Source: Bacteroidota bacterium
GTDB taxonomy: Bacteria > Bacteroidota > Bacteroidia > Chitinophagales > Chitinophagaceae
Assembly (NCBI GenBank): GCA_023387985.1
Contig: JAEWHC010000005.1
Coordinates: 496,001-560,000, forward strand
Reading direction: 5' to 3'
DNA: 64,000 nucleotides
Shown in pieces: positions 1 to 8,992 of the stretch (positions within the stretch are counted from its first letter, which is position 1; each line of letters begins with the position of its first letter). The notes beneath the pieces are model-generated. The model ran no database searches. It saw nothing but the letters and a program-made list of their open reading frames with translations, and had not been told where the DNA came from. The translations under genes and the position numbers were made by a program.

Positions 1-344
1 GGATTGCCGACGCCAAAGCTTCTGTGCTGGAAATGTATGGTGAAGGCTATGTGCAACCGGTGGTGCGCAACGATGTAAAAGTGTTGGGTCGCGGCGCGCT
101 TGGCGCCATGCTTGCCGGATTGAACGGTATGCGCCGGGGAAATTACGTAACCGATCACGATGTGAAGATCGCGAAAAAACTCGCCTACGTGATTTGCGGC
201 GGCGACCTGAGTGAAACCAGTCTCGTAAGCGAACAATACCTGTTGGATATAGAACGCGAAGCTTTCCTGAGCCTCACCGGCGAAAAGAAAACCCTGGAGC
301 GGATTCAGAGCGTACTGAAAGGTGGAAAACCGGTGAGAAACTGA
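1..344 (+). CDS. 3-hydroxyacyl-CoA dehydrogenase, C-terminal end (partial)
   Basis: The reading frame is open from the window edge (first full codon at base 3) to TGA at 342-344, so only about the last 113 residues are present. The segment resembles the helical C-terminal end of the long (about 800-residue) Bacteroidota 3-hydroxyacyl-CoA dehydrogenase / enoyl-CoA hydratase proteins of fatty-acid beta-oxidation. Cues are the GRGALGAMLAGLNGMRRG stretch, followed by a helix-rich tail with CGGDLSE and ending in LKGGKPVRN. The catalytic domains lie upstream of the window and cannot be checked. If the family is right, a thiolase gene would be expected next to it; none follows, as the next gene is an unrelated PLP enzyme about 150 bases on. 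Confidence 0.7.
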   Translation, partial: IADAKASVLEMYGEGYVQPVVRNDVKVLGRGALGAMLAGLNGMRRGNYVTDHDVKIAKKLAYVICGGDLSETSLVSEQYLLDIEREAFLSLTGEKKTLERIQSVLKGGKPVRN

Positions 345-472
345 TTCAGCGGTAAATTTCACAATGGGCTGTCCAAGAATTTTATTGCTTGCCGGCAAAG
401 CAAGGAGGCACTTTTGAAATGCATTTTCCCGGATTTGCTGATACTCTACGCCCCTGCCTAGACGGGATTGAT

Positions 473-480
473 TAACTTTG
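473..480 (+). promoter_or_regulatory. -7 promoter element (TAACTTTG)
   Basis: Exact match to the Bacteroidota -7 consensus TAnnTTTG, 14 bases before the ATG at 495. No TTG is seen at the expected upstream distance, so only half of the promoter is supported. Confidence 0.4.
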
Positions 481-494
481 CACAAACGCCTGCC

Positions 495-1766
495 ATGAAA
501 AAGAAGTTTTCGCCGGAAAGCCTGATGATGAGTTATGGTTATAAACCAAAGCTTAGCCAGGGCGCCATTAAATGTCCCGTTTTTCTTACCTCCACCTTTG
601 CTTTTGAAAGTGCCGAAGCCGGCAAAGAATATTTTGAGCTCGCATATGGCCTTCGTGAGCCCCGTCGCAATGAGGAAGCAGGCCTCATCTACAGCCGCCT
701 GAACAACCCGGATATGGAAATTCTGGAAGACCGGCTCACACTTTGGGATGATGCCGAAGCCTGTGCGGCTTTTGAAAGCGGCATGAGCGCCATCAGTACG
801 GTGATGATGGAATTTCTGAAGCCCGGCGACCTGCTGCTGTTCAGCAACCCGGTTTATGGCGGTACCCATCACTTCATCCATCACTTTTTGCCCAAATGGG
901 GTATTGAGACCCTCGGCTTCAGACCTGATGAAGATTTCGAAACCATTGAAGCCAAAGTGCTTGCAGCCGGAGGCGAAAACCGGCTTGCCATGGTTTATGT
1001 GGAAACACCCGCCAACCCCACAAACGACTTGATCGACCTGCAAATGTGCCGTAAACTCGCCGATCGGTTTTCCAGCGACGGCCGGCAGGTTATTGTTACT
1101 GTTGACAACACCTATATGGGCCCGGTTTGGCAAAATCCCCTTCATCATGGCGCCAATCTCATCCTCTATTCAGCCACCAAATACATAGGCGGCCACAGCG
1201 ATGTAATTGCAGGCGCGGTACTCGGCAATACGGATCTGATTGGCCGGGTGAAAACCCTGCGCACTTTCCTGGGCAACATGATCAGCCCGCATACCGGTTG
1301 GCTCCTTTTGCGGAGTCTCGAAACCTTGAAATTGCGTATGGATAAACAAGCCGACAGCGCTGAACATGTGGCGGAATTTCTCTTGGAGCATCCTGCCGTG
1401 GAAAAAATTTATTATGCCGGATACCCGAAAAATGCAAGGCAACAGGAAATTTTCAACCGCCAGTGCAAAGGCAAAGGCGCCATGATCAGTTTCGACATCC
1501 GGGGCGGGGAAGCGGAAGCCTTCGCGTTTCTAAATAACCTCAAACTCATAAAACTCGCTGTAAGCCTCGGCGGAACCGAAAGCCTGGCAGAACATCCTTT
1601 TACCATGACGCATGCCGATGTGCCTGCAGAGGAAAAAGAAGCCCTGGGATTAAGTGAGAAAATGATCCGCCTTTCGGTTGGTGTTGAAAATCCCGACGAC
1701 CTGATTGCCGATTTGGGCCATGCGTTAAAATGCGCTCAACAAAAAGCACTGGCCGGTTTGCAATAA
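495..1766 (+). CDS. Cys/Met metabolism PLP-dependent enzyme (cystathionine gamma-synthase / methionine gamma-lyase family)
   Basis: A 423-residue fold-type I PLP enzyme of the trans-sulfuration family, a cytosolic group acting on cystathionine, methionine or O-acylhomoserine. Visible signatures are YSRLNNP near residue 65, the cofactor-stacking SNPVYGGTHH, the VETPANPTND loop, VDNTYMGP, and the PLP-binding lysine in SATKYIGGHSD near residue 228. The C-terminal half carries the usual SLGGTESLAEHP and RLSVGVE motifs. The frame is open upstream to a TTG at 468, but the ATG at 495 directly follows a -7 promoter element and is preferred. A diverged paralogue lies at 15969-17198 on the other strand. 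Sequence alone does not separate gamma-lyase, gamma-synthase and O-acetylhomoserine sulfhydrylase activities, so no symbol is given. Confidence 0.85.
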   Translation: MKKKFSPESLMMSYGYKPKLSQGAIKCPVFLTSTFAFESAEAGKEYFELAYGLREPRRNEEAGLIYSRLNNPDMEILEDRLTLWDDAEACAAFESGMSAISTVMMEFLKPGDLLLFSNPVYGGTHHFIHHFLPKWGIETLGFRPDEDFETIEAKVLAAGGENRLAMVYVETPANPTNDLIDLQMCRKLADRFSSDGRQVIVTVDNTYMGPVWQNPLHHGANLILYSATKYIGGHSDVIAGAVLGNTDLIGRVKTLRTFLGNMISPHTGWLLLRSLETLKLRMDKQADSAEHVAEFLLEHPAVEKIYYAGYPKNARQQEIFNRQCKGKGAMISFDIRGGEAEAFAFLNNLKLIKLAVSLGGTESLAEHPFTMTHADVPAEEKEALGLSEKMIRLSVGVENPDDLIADLGHALKCAQQKALAGLQ

Positions 1767-1823
1767 AGCAAGTTGCGTATTTGTACGCCCACGCATTTTC
1801 CCGCGTGGGAATATCTTTCCCCC

Positions 1824-3923
1824 ATGTACGGGAGAAAATACAGGAAATACTCGCTTCATATTCCATTCTGGAAAACGGCGCCATTCACCCGTGTGTTCAT
1901 CGCATTGGCAGCGGGCATTCTTGTAGGTGAAATGTTTTTTCCTGCGCGCCCTGCACATTTGTTTCCGGCAATTTTCATTATCATTACCCTGTGGCTGGTG
2001 CCGCTGATTTTTCCCGCAAAACGCAGCCTTGCGGCGGGGCTTACCCGCCTTTTTGCCATCGGAGTAACAGGATGGATCCTTGTGTTCATCACAAGCCCTG
2101 CCAACCGGCATGATTTCATTGGCAGGCATTATAAGCCTGGCCAGGCCATTGTAGCCACCTTACTCGAACCTGGTCAGCCAAAAACAAAAACCTGGAAAGC
2201 CGATGCCCGGGTTGCTTTGGAACTGCCGGATGGCAGGCGGGTTCCTGTTTCCGGAAAGGTGATCCTTTACCTGCAACGCGACAGCCTCCCCATTCCACCT
2301 CATTTTGGATCGGTCATCCGTTTTTCAAAAAATATGCAGGAGATCCGCAACGCCGGAAATCCCGGTGGGTTTGACTATAAAACTTTTACCTGGCGCAAAG
2401 GCATTTTCTACCAGGTTTTTCTGCGGGAAGGCGACTGGCAATATACCGGAGAACAAAGTGGGAGTCGGTTCCGGGAAATGGTGCTCAGCCTGCAGGATTA
2501 TTGTTTACGCACCATTCGCCGCTACATAAAACCCGAAAGCCAGGTAGCCATTGCACAAGCCCTGATCATCGGGTATAAGGCTGACCTCGACAAGACCATG
2601 GTTGAACAATTTGCCGCCACCGGTACCGCACATATCATCGCCATCAGTGGCATGCATTTGGGCATGATCTACGTAATGCTGCTATTTGTACTCAGGCCAT
2701 TGGGCAAAACCCGGAACGGCAGGTTTGCCCGGGTAGCCATAACACTGGGCATAATCTGGGTTTTTACATTTCTTACAGGTGCAGCCCCAAGCATTACCAG
2801 GGCTTCCATCATGTTTTCCATTCTGGCAACCGGACAGCTCTGGAACCGTAAGGGAAACACCATTAACCTGCTTGCGCTTGCGGGCATTATCCTGCTGCTG
2901 ATCGATCCGCAGAGCCTTTTTGATGCCGGCTTCCAGTTGAGCTTTGCCGCCGTACTGAGCATCGCCATTTTTTATTTGCCGCTTCGCAATAAATGGCAAC
3001 CGAAAAACAAGATGCTCAAAGGAATTTGGGAAATGATCGCCATTACCCTCACAGCCCAAATATTTACAACCCCCATTGTCATCTACCTCTTTCACCAGTT
3101 TCCCACGTATTTCCTGCTCTCAAACCTGCTGGCCGTGCCGGTTAGCACCTTATGCGTATACCTGCTGGTTGCTTTGCTTGCCTTCGGCTGGACGGGATTT
3201 ATTGCCAAACCCATAGGACTTTTTACCGGCTTTTGTCTCGAATTATTCACCTGGAGCATTCAATGGGTAGCCGCTTTGCCCAATGCCACCATTGGTCATA
3301 TCCAGGTTAGTCTATTGCAGGCCATTTTGCTTGTGGCAGCTATTTCAATGGCGGGATTCTGGCTGTTGCGCAAAAATACTGCTGCGCTTTGGGGAGCCAT
3401 TGGCTGCATGATGCTTGTGGCCGGTTTGCGTGCACATCAGTCCTGGCAAAGCCATCAGCAGGAAAAAATCATCATCTTCAACGCGCCGGGAAACAGGCCG
3501 GCCATTGATTGGGTCCACGGAAAATCTGCCATTTTTATCGGCGATCCCGAATTCCAGCAGGAAAATCATTTACGCAATTTTCACCTCTTGCCCACCCGAA
3601 TTTACTACCAGTATGATGCCCTGCGGACGCAGGAGATTGAAGAAGATGGCAACGCAAACTTTAAAACAGGCCGGCTCAACTTTTTCATTGCGCAGCAAAA
3701 CATAAATACCGCAGCGCCAAAGCCAAAGACAGATATTTTATTGGTGGGCCGCAACAACCGCAACAAGCCTGCGGTATTGCTTGATTACACGTCTCCGGGG
3801 CAAATCGTTTTGCTGAACGGGGCAAGGCCTTATCAAATTGCCGAATGGCGCAATGCTGCGGATAGCTTAAATTTGCCGCTGCATTGCATTGGCGAAGATG
3901 GTGCGTTCACCATCGGCAACTGA
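1824..3923 (+). CDS. comEC: ComEC/Rec2-family DNA-uptake membrane protein
   Basis: About 699 residues. Several hydrophobic helices come first, then a soluble DUF4131-like segment (about 90-220), then the multi-spanning competence domain. Family hallmarks are HIIAISGMHLGMIY near residue 270, GAAPSITRAS near 318 and DAGFQLSF near 366. In transformable bacteria ComEC forms the inner-membrane channel through which single-stranded DNA enters the cytosol. The C-terminus is a soluble region without the metallo-beta-lactamase HxHxDH motif, so this is the shorter form. An upstream in-frame TTG at 1773 would add 17 residues with no signal character; ATG 1824 is preferred. It follows the PLP gene by about 60 bases and precedes purH by 24, so co-transcription is possible. 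Confidence 0.88.
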   Translation: MYGRKYRKYSLHIPFWKTAPFTRVFIALAAGILVGEMFFPARPAHLFPAIFIIITLWLVPLIFPAKRSLAAGLTRLFAIGVTGWILVFITSPANRHDFIGRHYKPGQAIVATLLEPGQPKTKTWKADARVALELPDGRRVPVSGKVILYLQRDSLPIPPHFGSVIRFSKNMQEIRNAGNPGGFDYKTFTWRKGIFYQVFLREGDWQYTGEQSGSRFREMVLSLQDYCLRTIRRYIKPESQVAIAQALIIGYKADLDKTMVEQFAATGTAHIIAISGMHLGMIYVMLLFVLRPLGKTRNGRFARVAITLGIIWVFTFLTGAAPSITRASIMFSILATGQLWNRKGNTINLLALAGIILLLIDPQSLFDAGFQLSFAAVLSIAIFYLPLRNKWQPKNKMLKGIWEMIAITLTAQIFTTPIVIYLFHQFPTYFLLSNLLAVPVSTLCVYLLVALLAFGWTGFIAKPIGLFTGFCLELFTWSIQWVAALPNATIGHIQVSLLQAILLVAAISMAGFWLLRKNTAALWGAIGCMMLVAGLRAHQSWQSHQQEKIIIFNAPGNRPAIDWVHGKSAIFIGDPEFQQENHLRNFHLLPTRIYYQYDALRTQEIEEDGNANFKTGRLNFFIAQQNINTAAPKPKTDILLVGRNNRNKPAVLLDYTSPGQIVLLNGARPYQIAEWRNAADSLNLPLHCIGEDGAFTIGN

Positions 3924-3947
3924 TGCTGGTCAATTCACAATTCAACC

Positions 3948-5444
3948 ATGGATAAGCCAATAAAATCTGCTCTTATTTCCGTATTTTACAAAGACGGACT
4001 CGAGGAAATTCTGCCTGTTTTTCAAAAACACAACGTTACCATTTACAGTACCGGCGGTACCCAGACCCATATCGAAAATTTGGGATTTTCCGTGATCCCG
4101 GTGGAGGCCCTCACTGGTTACCCGGGCATCCTGGGCGGCAGAGTAAAAACATTGCATCCAGTGGTATTCGGCGGCATCCTTGGCAAAAGAAGCGATGCAC
4201 AGCACCTGGAGGAAATGAAAACATACAAGATCCCGGAAATCGACCTCGTGATTGTTGACCTCTACCCTTTTGAAGAGACTTTGGCCAATACCAACGAAGA
4301 AGCGGCAATCATTGAAAAGATCGACATTGGCGGACCAAGCATGATCCGCGCAGCGGCAAAAAACTTCGCTGACCTGGTAGTGATCTCTTCAAAAGATGAC
4401 TATACAAAGCTTGTGGAAATTTTGAAGAACCAAAGTGGCAAAACCACTTTGAAACAACGTAAGACTTTTGCAGCCAAAGCTTTTGAAGTGGTGAAGCATT
4501 ACGATATCGCGATTGCTGATTATTTCTCGGGTAAAATTGCGGAAACACCATTGCGCTATGGCGAAAACCCGCACCAATCCGCATCGTTTACCGGCCACCT
4601 GGATAGGTATTTTGAGAAACTGCATGGTAAGGAACTGAGTTACAATAACCTGGTGGATATTGATGCCGCCATGCAGTTCATGTCTGAATTCCAGGACCAG
4701 GAAGGCGGGGTAACTTTCGGAATTTTCAAGCATACCAATGTATGCGGTGCCGCACAACGCGACACGGTGGAAGCCGCATGGGCAGCAGCACTTGCAGGCG
4801 ATCCGGAAAGCGCTTTTGGCGGAGTACTCATCACCAATGCCCACGTGAACCAGGCCGCTGCTGAAGCCATAAGCGAAATTTTCTTTGAGGTATTGATCGC
4901 TCCCGGATTTTCCGCTGAAGCCAGCCGTATGCTGACTACCAGGAAAAACCGGATCTTACTTAAATTGAATGCTTACCCGGAACCCGGCATGTCGTCTAAA
5001 TCTTTACTGGGCGGTACATTAAAACAGGATACGGATGCTGGCAATACAGATACCTGGCAAGAAGTAGGGGGCCGCGAAACCACTGATGCGGAGAAAGAAG
5101 AACTGCATTTTGCCAACCTCATTTGTAAACACCTCAAGAGCAATGCCATCGCCCTTACCAAAGACCGGCAGCTGGTGGGAAAAGGTTGCGGGCAAACCAG
5201 CCGCATAGACGCGCTTCGCCAGGCTATTGAAAAATCGAAACAGTTCGGCTTTGACCTGGATGGCGCGGTGCTGGCGAGCGATGCCTTCTTTCCCTTTGAT
5301 GATTGCGTGAAAATTGCACATGCCGAAGGAATCGAAGTTTTCATACAACCCGGCGGCAGTATTCGCGACAAAGACAGTATCGACTATTGCAAACACAACG
5401 GCCTGGCTATGGTGATGAGCGGCAAACGCCATTTCCGCCATTGA
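3948..5444 (+). CDS. purH: Bifunctional AICAR formyltransferase / IMP cyclohydrolase
   Basis: Catalyses the last two steps of purine biosynthesis, AICAR to FAICAR using 10-formyl-tetrahydrofolate, then ring closure to IMP. At 498 residues it is slightly shorter than the usual 510-530. The N-terminal MGS-like cyclohydrolase domain shows STGGT, GGRVKTLHP (about 62-70), VDLYPF and IDIGGPSMIRAAAKN. The transformylase domain shows LRYGENPHQ (about 203), KHTNVCGAA (about 261), ESAFGG, SDAFFPFDD and QPGGSIRDKDS. In the KHTNVCG motif the usual small residue and proline (KHANPCG) are replaced, a conservative variation. The start is ATG 3948, 24 bases after comEC. Its folate cofactor links it to fhs (25755) and its IMP product to guaB (27517). 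Confidence 0.97.
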   Translation: MDKPIKSALISVFYKDGLEEILPVFQKHNVTIYSTGGTQTHIENLGFSVIPVEALTGYPGILGGRVKTLHPVVFGGILGKRSDAQHLEEMKTYKIPEIDLVIVDLYPFEETLANTNEEAAIIEKIDIGGPSMIRAAAKNFADLVVISSKDDYTKLVEILKNQSGKTTLKQRKTFAAKAFEVVKHYDIAIADYFSGKIAETPLRYGENPHQSASFTGHLDRYFEKLHGKELSYNNLVDIDAAMQFMSEFQDQEGGVTFGIFKHTNVCGAAQRDTVEAAWAAALAGDPESAFGGVLITNAHVNQAAAEAISEIFFEVLIAPGFSAEASRMLTTRKNRILLKLNAYPEPGMSSKSLLGGTLKQDTDAGNTDTWQEVGGRETTDAEKEELHFANLICKHLKSNAIALTKDRQLVGKGCGQTSRIDALRQAIEKSKQFGFDLDGAVLASDAFFPFDDCVKIAHAEGIEVFIQPGGSIRDKDSIDYCKHNGLAMVMSGKRHFRH

Positions 5445-5529
5445 TTTTGCTGCAAAAACTCTCTTAAATTGCAAAGCTTTCGGGTTGAGGGCAATTGGTT
5501 CCCTTAATTTTACAGCGTTTCACATGCAT

Positions 5530-6894
5530 ATGAATAAGTTTTTCCTGATTTTAGCCCTGTTTCTGATGGGTGGCCTGGTTGCACAAGCACAGGTGAAAAG
5601 AGTAGTTGCCGATAAGATCATTGGTAAAGTGGGCGATCGCATCATTTTGCGCAGCGATCTCACCAATGCCATCAGTGACTATCGCCGGCATCAAATGGAA
5701 CTTCCTCCAGATCCCATCTGTTCTTTTTTTGAAGCCGAACTGGTGAAAAAAGCGCTGGTATTGCAGGCAGAAAAAGATTCACTGCCCATTGACGATGCCG
5801 AAATTGAAGGCCTGCTCGAAAACCAGATTCGCAGTGAAATCCGCCGCCTTGGCAGTCAGCAGATCCTGGAAGAAGTAAGTGGCCGCACGGTTTTTCAATT
5901 GAAAGAGGATATGCGCCGCCCCTACCGGGAACGTGAACTCGCAAATAAAATGCGGATGAAAATCCTCGAAAATGTGCGCATTACCCCCAATGAGGTAAAA
6001 GCTTATTATGAAAAGATCAATCCGGACAGCCTGCCTTTTTACGAAAGTGAACTGGAAGTTGGGCAGATTACGCTTTATCCCAAGGCTCATCGCGATATTG
6101 AAAGCTATACCGCCAAACAATTGAACGACATCAAAAAACAAATTGAAAGCGGCACCGTGCGTTTTGAACAAATGGCCAAATTGTACAGTGAAGATCCGGG
6201 CAGCAAGGATAATGGCGGCCAGTACACCATCAACCGTGCCGATGGCAACTGGGATCCGGTTTTTCTCTCTACCGCTTTTAAGCTTCGCGAAGGACAGATT
6301 TCCAACGTGGTTAAATCAAGCTTTGGCTTGCATCTTATTCAAACAGTTAGCCGTAACGGAGATGACGCCATTGTCAGGCATATTCTCATGATTCCACCAA
6401 TTACAAAACACGAACTCGACGAAGCGACGGAAAGACTAGATTCGGCCCGTGCGCAACTCATTGCCGGAACAATGGACTGGAGTGAGGCCGTGCAGAAATA
6501 CAGTAACGCCGATGAAGACAAATTTACCGGCGGCTGGGTATTGGGGGCCGACCAGGGAACCATGGTTACCATCGATCAACTGGACCGCCAGCTGATTCCC
6601 TTACTAAATAACCTCAAGCCTGGACAATATAGCCAGCCCCAGGTGTTTACCGATGAACGTGGCCGCCAGGGTGTGCGTTTTGTATACCTGCGTACCCGGA
6701 CAGAGCCGCACCGCGAAAACCTGCAACAAGATTATAACAAGATCGCCGATCGGGCCTTGAATGAAAAAAGGATGAATGTGCTCAATAATTGGTTTGACGA
6801 CAAGATCAACAGTTATTTCATTTACGTTGATCCGGAATACACCGCTTGCGGCAATCTTCTCCCCTGGCTGAATGCCAGCGCGCAAAACCGATAG
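5530..6894 (+). CDS. surA: SurA-like periplasmic peptidyl-prolyl cis-trans isomerase
   Basis: A secreted foldase of about 454 residues with a clear signal peptide (MNKFFLILALFLMGGLVAQAQ). A SurA-type N-terminal chaperone domain (about 25-160) is followed by two parvulin-type domains (about 175-272 and 280-385); the first shows FEQMAKLYSEDPGSKDNGGQY and the second a diverged copy ending GGWVLGADQG. SurA escorts unfolded outer-membrane proteins through the periplasm to the BAM complex; bamD lies at 37013. Start: ATG at 5524 and 5530 are both possible, and 5530 gives the cleaner signal peptide. A near-consensus -7 element (TAATTTTA) lies about 20 bases upstream. It stands alone, 85 bases after purH. 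Confidence 0.88.
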   Translation: MNKFFLILALFLMGGLVAQAQVKRVVADKIIGKVGDRIILRSDLTNAISDYRRHQMELPPDPICSFFEAELVKKALVLQAEKDSLPIDDAEIEGLLENQIRSEIRRLGSQQILEEVSGRTVFQLKEDMRRPYRERELANKMRMKILENVRITPNEVKAYYEKINPDSLPFYESELEVGQITLYPKAHRDIESYTAKQLNDIKKQIESGTVRFEQMAKLYSEDPGSKDNGGQYTINRADGNWDPVFLSTAFKLREGQISNVVKSSFGLHLIQTVSRNGDDAIVRHILMIPPITKHELDEATERLDSARAQLIAGTMDWSEAVQKYSNADEDKFTGGWVLGADQGTMVTIDQLDRQLIPLLNNLKPGQYSQPQVFTDERGRQGVRFVYLRTRTEPHRENLQQDYNKIADRALNEKRMNVLNNWFDDKINSYFIYVDPEYTACGNLLPWLNASAQNR

Positions 6895-6931
6895 GAACTT
6901 GTTGAAAAAGGTCTTCCAATTCGCATTAGGG

Positions 6932-6986
6932 AAATTAATAGATGTACCTACACCAAAATGCGTAGCTTTGCATTTTCTATTAATTT
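6932..6986. promoter_or_regulatory. 11-bp inverted repeat bracketing the marR promoter
   Basis: Perfect arms AAATTAATAGA (6932-6942) and TCTATTAATTT (6976-6986), flanked by AGGG (6928-6931) and CCCT (6990-6993). The 33-base interval holds the -7 element at 6963-6970. It could be an operator for MarR autoregulation or an RNA hairpin; the sequence alone does not decide. Confidence 0.5.
6963..6970 (+). promoter_or_regulatory. -7 promoter element of marR (TAGCTTTG)
   Basis: Exact TAnnTTTG match, 35 bases before the ATG at 7006 and inside a long inverted repeat. No -33 TTG is visible at a suitable distance. Confidence 0.45.
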
Positions 6987-7005
6987 TTTCCCTGAATCAG
7001 CATAA

Positions 7006-7452
7006 ATGAAACTGGAAGAAAGCTTAAAGACACGAAATTTCAGGAGCGATAAACACAAAGCCATATTGAACCTGATGTACACCACTTACCTGGTGAAGTC
7101 AACCATTGCAAAGGCCCTGAAAAACATCGACCTTACCATTGAACAATTTAATGTACTCCGTATTTTAAAAGGATCGGATACATCAAGTCTTTGCGTGAAG
7201 GAAATTGCAGAACGGTTGATTGAAAAAAACAGCAATGTTCCCAGGATAGCAGACAGATTGACAGCAAAGAACCTGGTAAAAAGGGCTTGTGGTAAACAAG
7301 ACAAGCGGGAAACCCATCTTGGACTTACTCCGCAAGGCCTCGAAAAACTGCGGATTGCTTCCACATTACTTGAAAAAACTGAAGATGAAATGTTTGGCCT
7401 GGACCAGGAAGATTCCCGTTTGCTGAATGAATTGCTTGAAAAAATCCGGTAA
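7006..7452 (+). CDS. MarR-family transcriptional regulator
   Basis: A 148-residue winged-helix regulator. After an N-terminal dimerisation helix, the segment from about 45 to 105 (IEQFNVLRILKGSD, then VKEIAERL, then NVPRIADRLTAKNLVKRACGKQDKRETHLGLTPQG) has the MarR helix-turn-helix and wing with the DKR(E)xxxxLT signature. MarR proteins usually repress their own and neighbouring genes and release DNA on binding small aromatics or on oxidation. The gene lies 63 bases upstream of a pirin gene and an FMN reductase on the same strand. Related palindromic sites lie before marR (6942-6953) and before the pirin gene (7479-7500), suggesting one regulon. The ligand is unknown. Confidence 0.88.
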   Translation: MKLEESLKTRNFRSDKHKAILNLMYTTYLVKSTIAKALKNIDLTIEQFNVLRILKGSDTSSLCVKEIAERLIEKNSNVPRIADRLTAKNLVKRACGKQDKRETHLGLTPQGLEKLRIASTLLEKTEDEMFGLDQEDSRLLNELLEKIR

Positions 7453-7478
7453 GAATGGCAGGCCATTTTTTTTGGTCT

Positions 7479-7500
7479 GATATATGTACATACATGTATC
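7479..7500. promoter_or_regulatory. Palindromic site before the pirin gene, candidate MarR operator
   Basis: A 22-base near-palindrome reading GATATATGTAC then ATACATGTATC, with only two mismatched pairs. It lies 15 bases before the pirin ATG at 7516. The related string ATGTACCTACAC is at 6942-6953, before marR. That MarR binds both is inferred from position and similarity. Confidence 0.5.
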
Positions 7501-7515
7501 TGGAAATTAAATACA

Positions 7516-8382
7516 ATGAACAAATTAAAAAGAATAGCCCGGATACAACCTGCCGACAGGACTCATTCGGTAGGTGACGGATTCAGGGTTAAAAGCATGA
7601 TACCAAGAGACGCAAAAGAAATGGCAACGCCTTTCCTGATGCTGGATTACAATGAACCCTGGCAGGTTTTGCCCAGCCGTCATCCGCGGGGTGTAGGCGC
7701 TCACCCGCATAAAGGTTTTGAAACGGTAACCATCATTTGGTCTGGTGAAGTTACCCATGAAGACAGTACGGGTGCCCGGGGCACCATAGGACCTGGTGAC
7801 GTGCAATGGATGACTGCGGGCAGTGGCATTCTGCATAAAGAATATCACGCTGAAGCATTCAGCCAGAAAGGTGGAGAATTTCATGTGGCCCAGTTATGGG
7901 TAAACCTGCCTGCTGCAAATAAAAACACTCCACCTGCTTACCAGGATATCCGCAATGCCGATATTCCCGTTCTGGAACTTGAAGACAACAGTGGGAGCCT
8001 GCGGGTAATTGCCGGGAATTTTAGAGATACAACAGGCCCGGCCAAAACCTTCACCCCCATTCAACTTTGGGATGTAAAACTGACTGCCGGCGGGAGCCTG
8101 AAATTTGACGTAGCCGAAGGCGATAGCCTGCAGATCGCTGTACTGAGCGGCCATGTAATGATCAATGATACCCAGGCACGCGGTAATGACTGGGTATTGA
8201 TGAGCCCGCAGCATTCCGCCATGGACATCGAAAGCAATAATGAAAGCCATTTGCTCATTATGGGTGGCAAACCCATTAATGAACCCATTATGCAGTACGG
8301 ACCCTTTGTAATGAATACCAAAGAGGAAATCACGGAAGCAATGGAAGCTTTTGAAAATGGACGGTTTGGGGCATTGGCCTAA
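7516..8382 (+). CDS. Pirin family protein (cupin fold)
   Basis: A 288-residue bicupin protein of the pirin family. The metal-binding HPHKGFETVT motif is near residue 63, and AGSGILHKEYH near residue 102 supplies the remaining His/Glu ligands of the N-terminal cupin. The C-terminal cupin (about 180-270) lacks obvious ligands, as usual. Some bacterial pirins are quercetin dioxygenases and others act as redox-sensitive regulators; the sequence does not tell which. It sits between a MarR regulator and a NAD(P)H-dependent FMN reductase, with only 23 bases to the latter. That arrangement suggests an aromatic-compound or oxidative-stress response module (inference). Confidence 0.92.
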   Translation: MNKLKRIARIQPADRTHSVGDGFRVKSMIPRDAKEMATPFLMLDYNEPWQVLPSRHPRGVGAHPHKGFETVTIIWSGEVTHEDSTGARGTIGPGDVQWMTAGSGILHKEYHAEAFSQKGGEFHVAQLWVNLPAANKNTPPAYQDIRNADIPVLELEDNSGSLRVIAGNFRDTTGPAKTFTPIQLWDVKLTAGGSLKFDVAEGDSLQIAVLSGHVMINDTQARGNDWVLMSPQHSAMDIESNNESHLLIMGGKPINEPIMQYGPFVMNTKEEITEAMEAFENGRFGALA

Positions 8383-8405
8383 ATAAAAAAACACCAATAA
8401 CGATT

Positions 8406-8945
8406 ATGAAGATCAAGATCATTTCGGGCAGCCCGCGGAAAGAAAGCGTGAGCAGGCGGGTAGCTTTATTTTTATTCGAGACATTGAAAAAACATCCAGA
8501 TCATGAATTTGAGCTAATCGAAATGCGTGATAATGAATTGCCTTTTTTTCAGCAAGGATGGAGCAAACCTGAGGATGTGCCTGAAAAATGGAAGGCGCTG
8601 GGAGAAAAAATGTTTGAAGCCGAAGGGTATATCCTGGTGACGCCGGAATATAACGGCAGTTACAGCCCTGCACTAAAAAACATGTTTGATCATTTTCCCA
8701 AGCAAAGCCATAAGCCCTTTGGTATTGTAACCGCCTCCGATGGCGCATTGGGTGGCATGCGTGCCTCTCAGCAAATGCAGTTGATGATCGCCGCATTGTT
8801 TGGCGTGCTTTGTCCGAATATGCTGATCGTTCCGCGGATGCATGAGAAATTTGATGCTGAAGGAAATTTGCTCGATGAAAGCTTTCAAAAAGCAGTGGAC
8901 GTATTCCTGAAAGAATTTTTGTGGCTGGCATCGAAACTGGATTAG
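8406..8945 (+). CDS. NADPH-dependent FMN reductase family protein
   Basis: A 179-residue flavodoxin-fold reductase. SGSPRKESVSRR (residues 8-18) is the FMN phosphate-binding loop, and TPEYNGSYSPALKN (about 79-92) is the characteristic YNGS isoalloxazine-binding segment. ASDGALGGMRASQQ is the third conserved loop. Such enzymes reduce FMN, quinones or azo compounds using NADPH. It is the last gene of the marR-pirin-reductase run and is followed by a strong terminator at 8993-9028, consistent with a single operon. Substrate unknown. Confidence 0.9.
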   Translation: MKIKIISGSPRKESVSRRVALFLFETLKKHPDHEFELIEMRDNELPFFQQGWSKPEDVPEKWKALGEKMFEAEGYILVTPEYNGSYSPALKNMFDHFPKQSHKPFGIVTASDGALGGMRASQQMQLMIAALFGVLCPNMLIVPRMHEKFDAEGNLLDESFQKAVDVFLKEFLWLASKLD

Positions 8946-8992
8946 ATAAAATTTAATATATATAACCTATAGACAATTCCAACTTCAAACTG

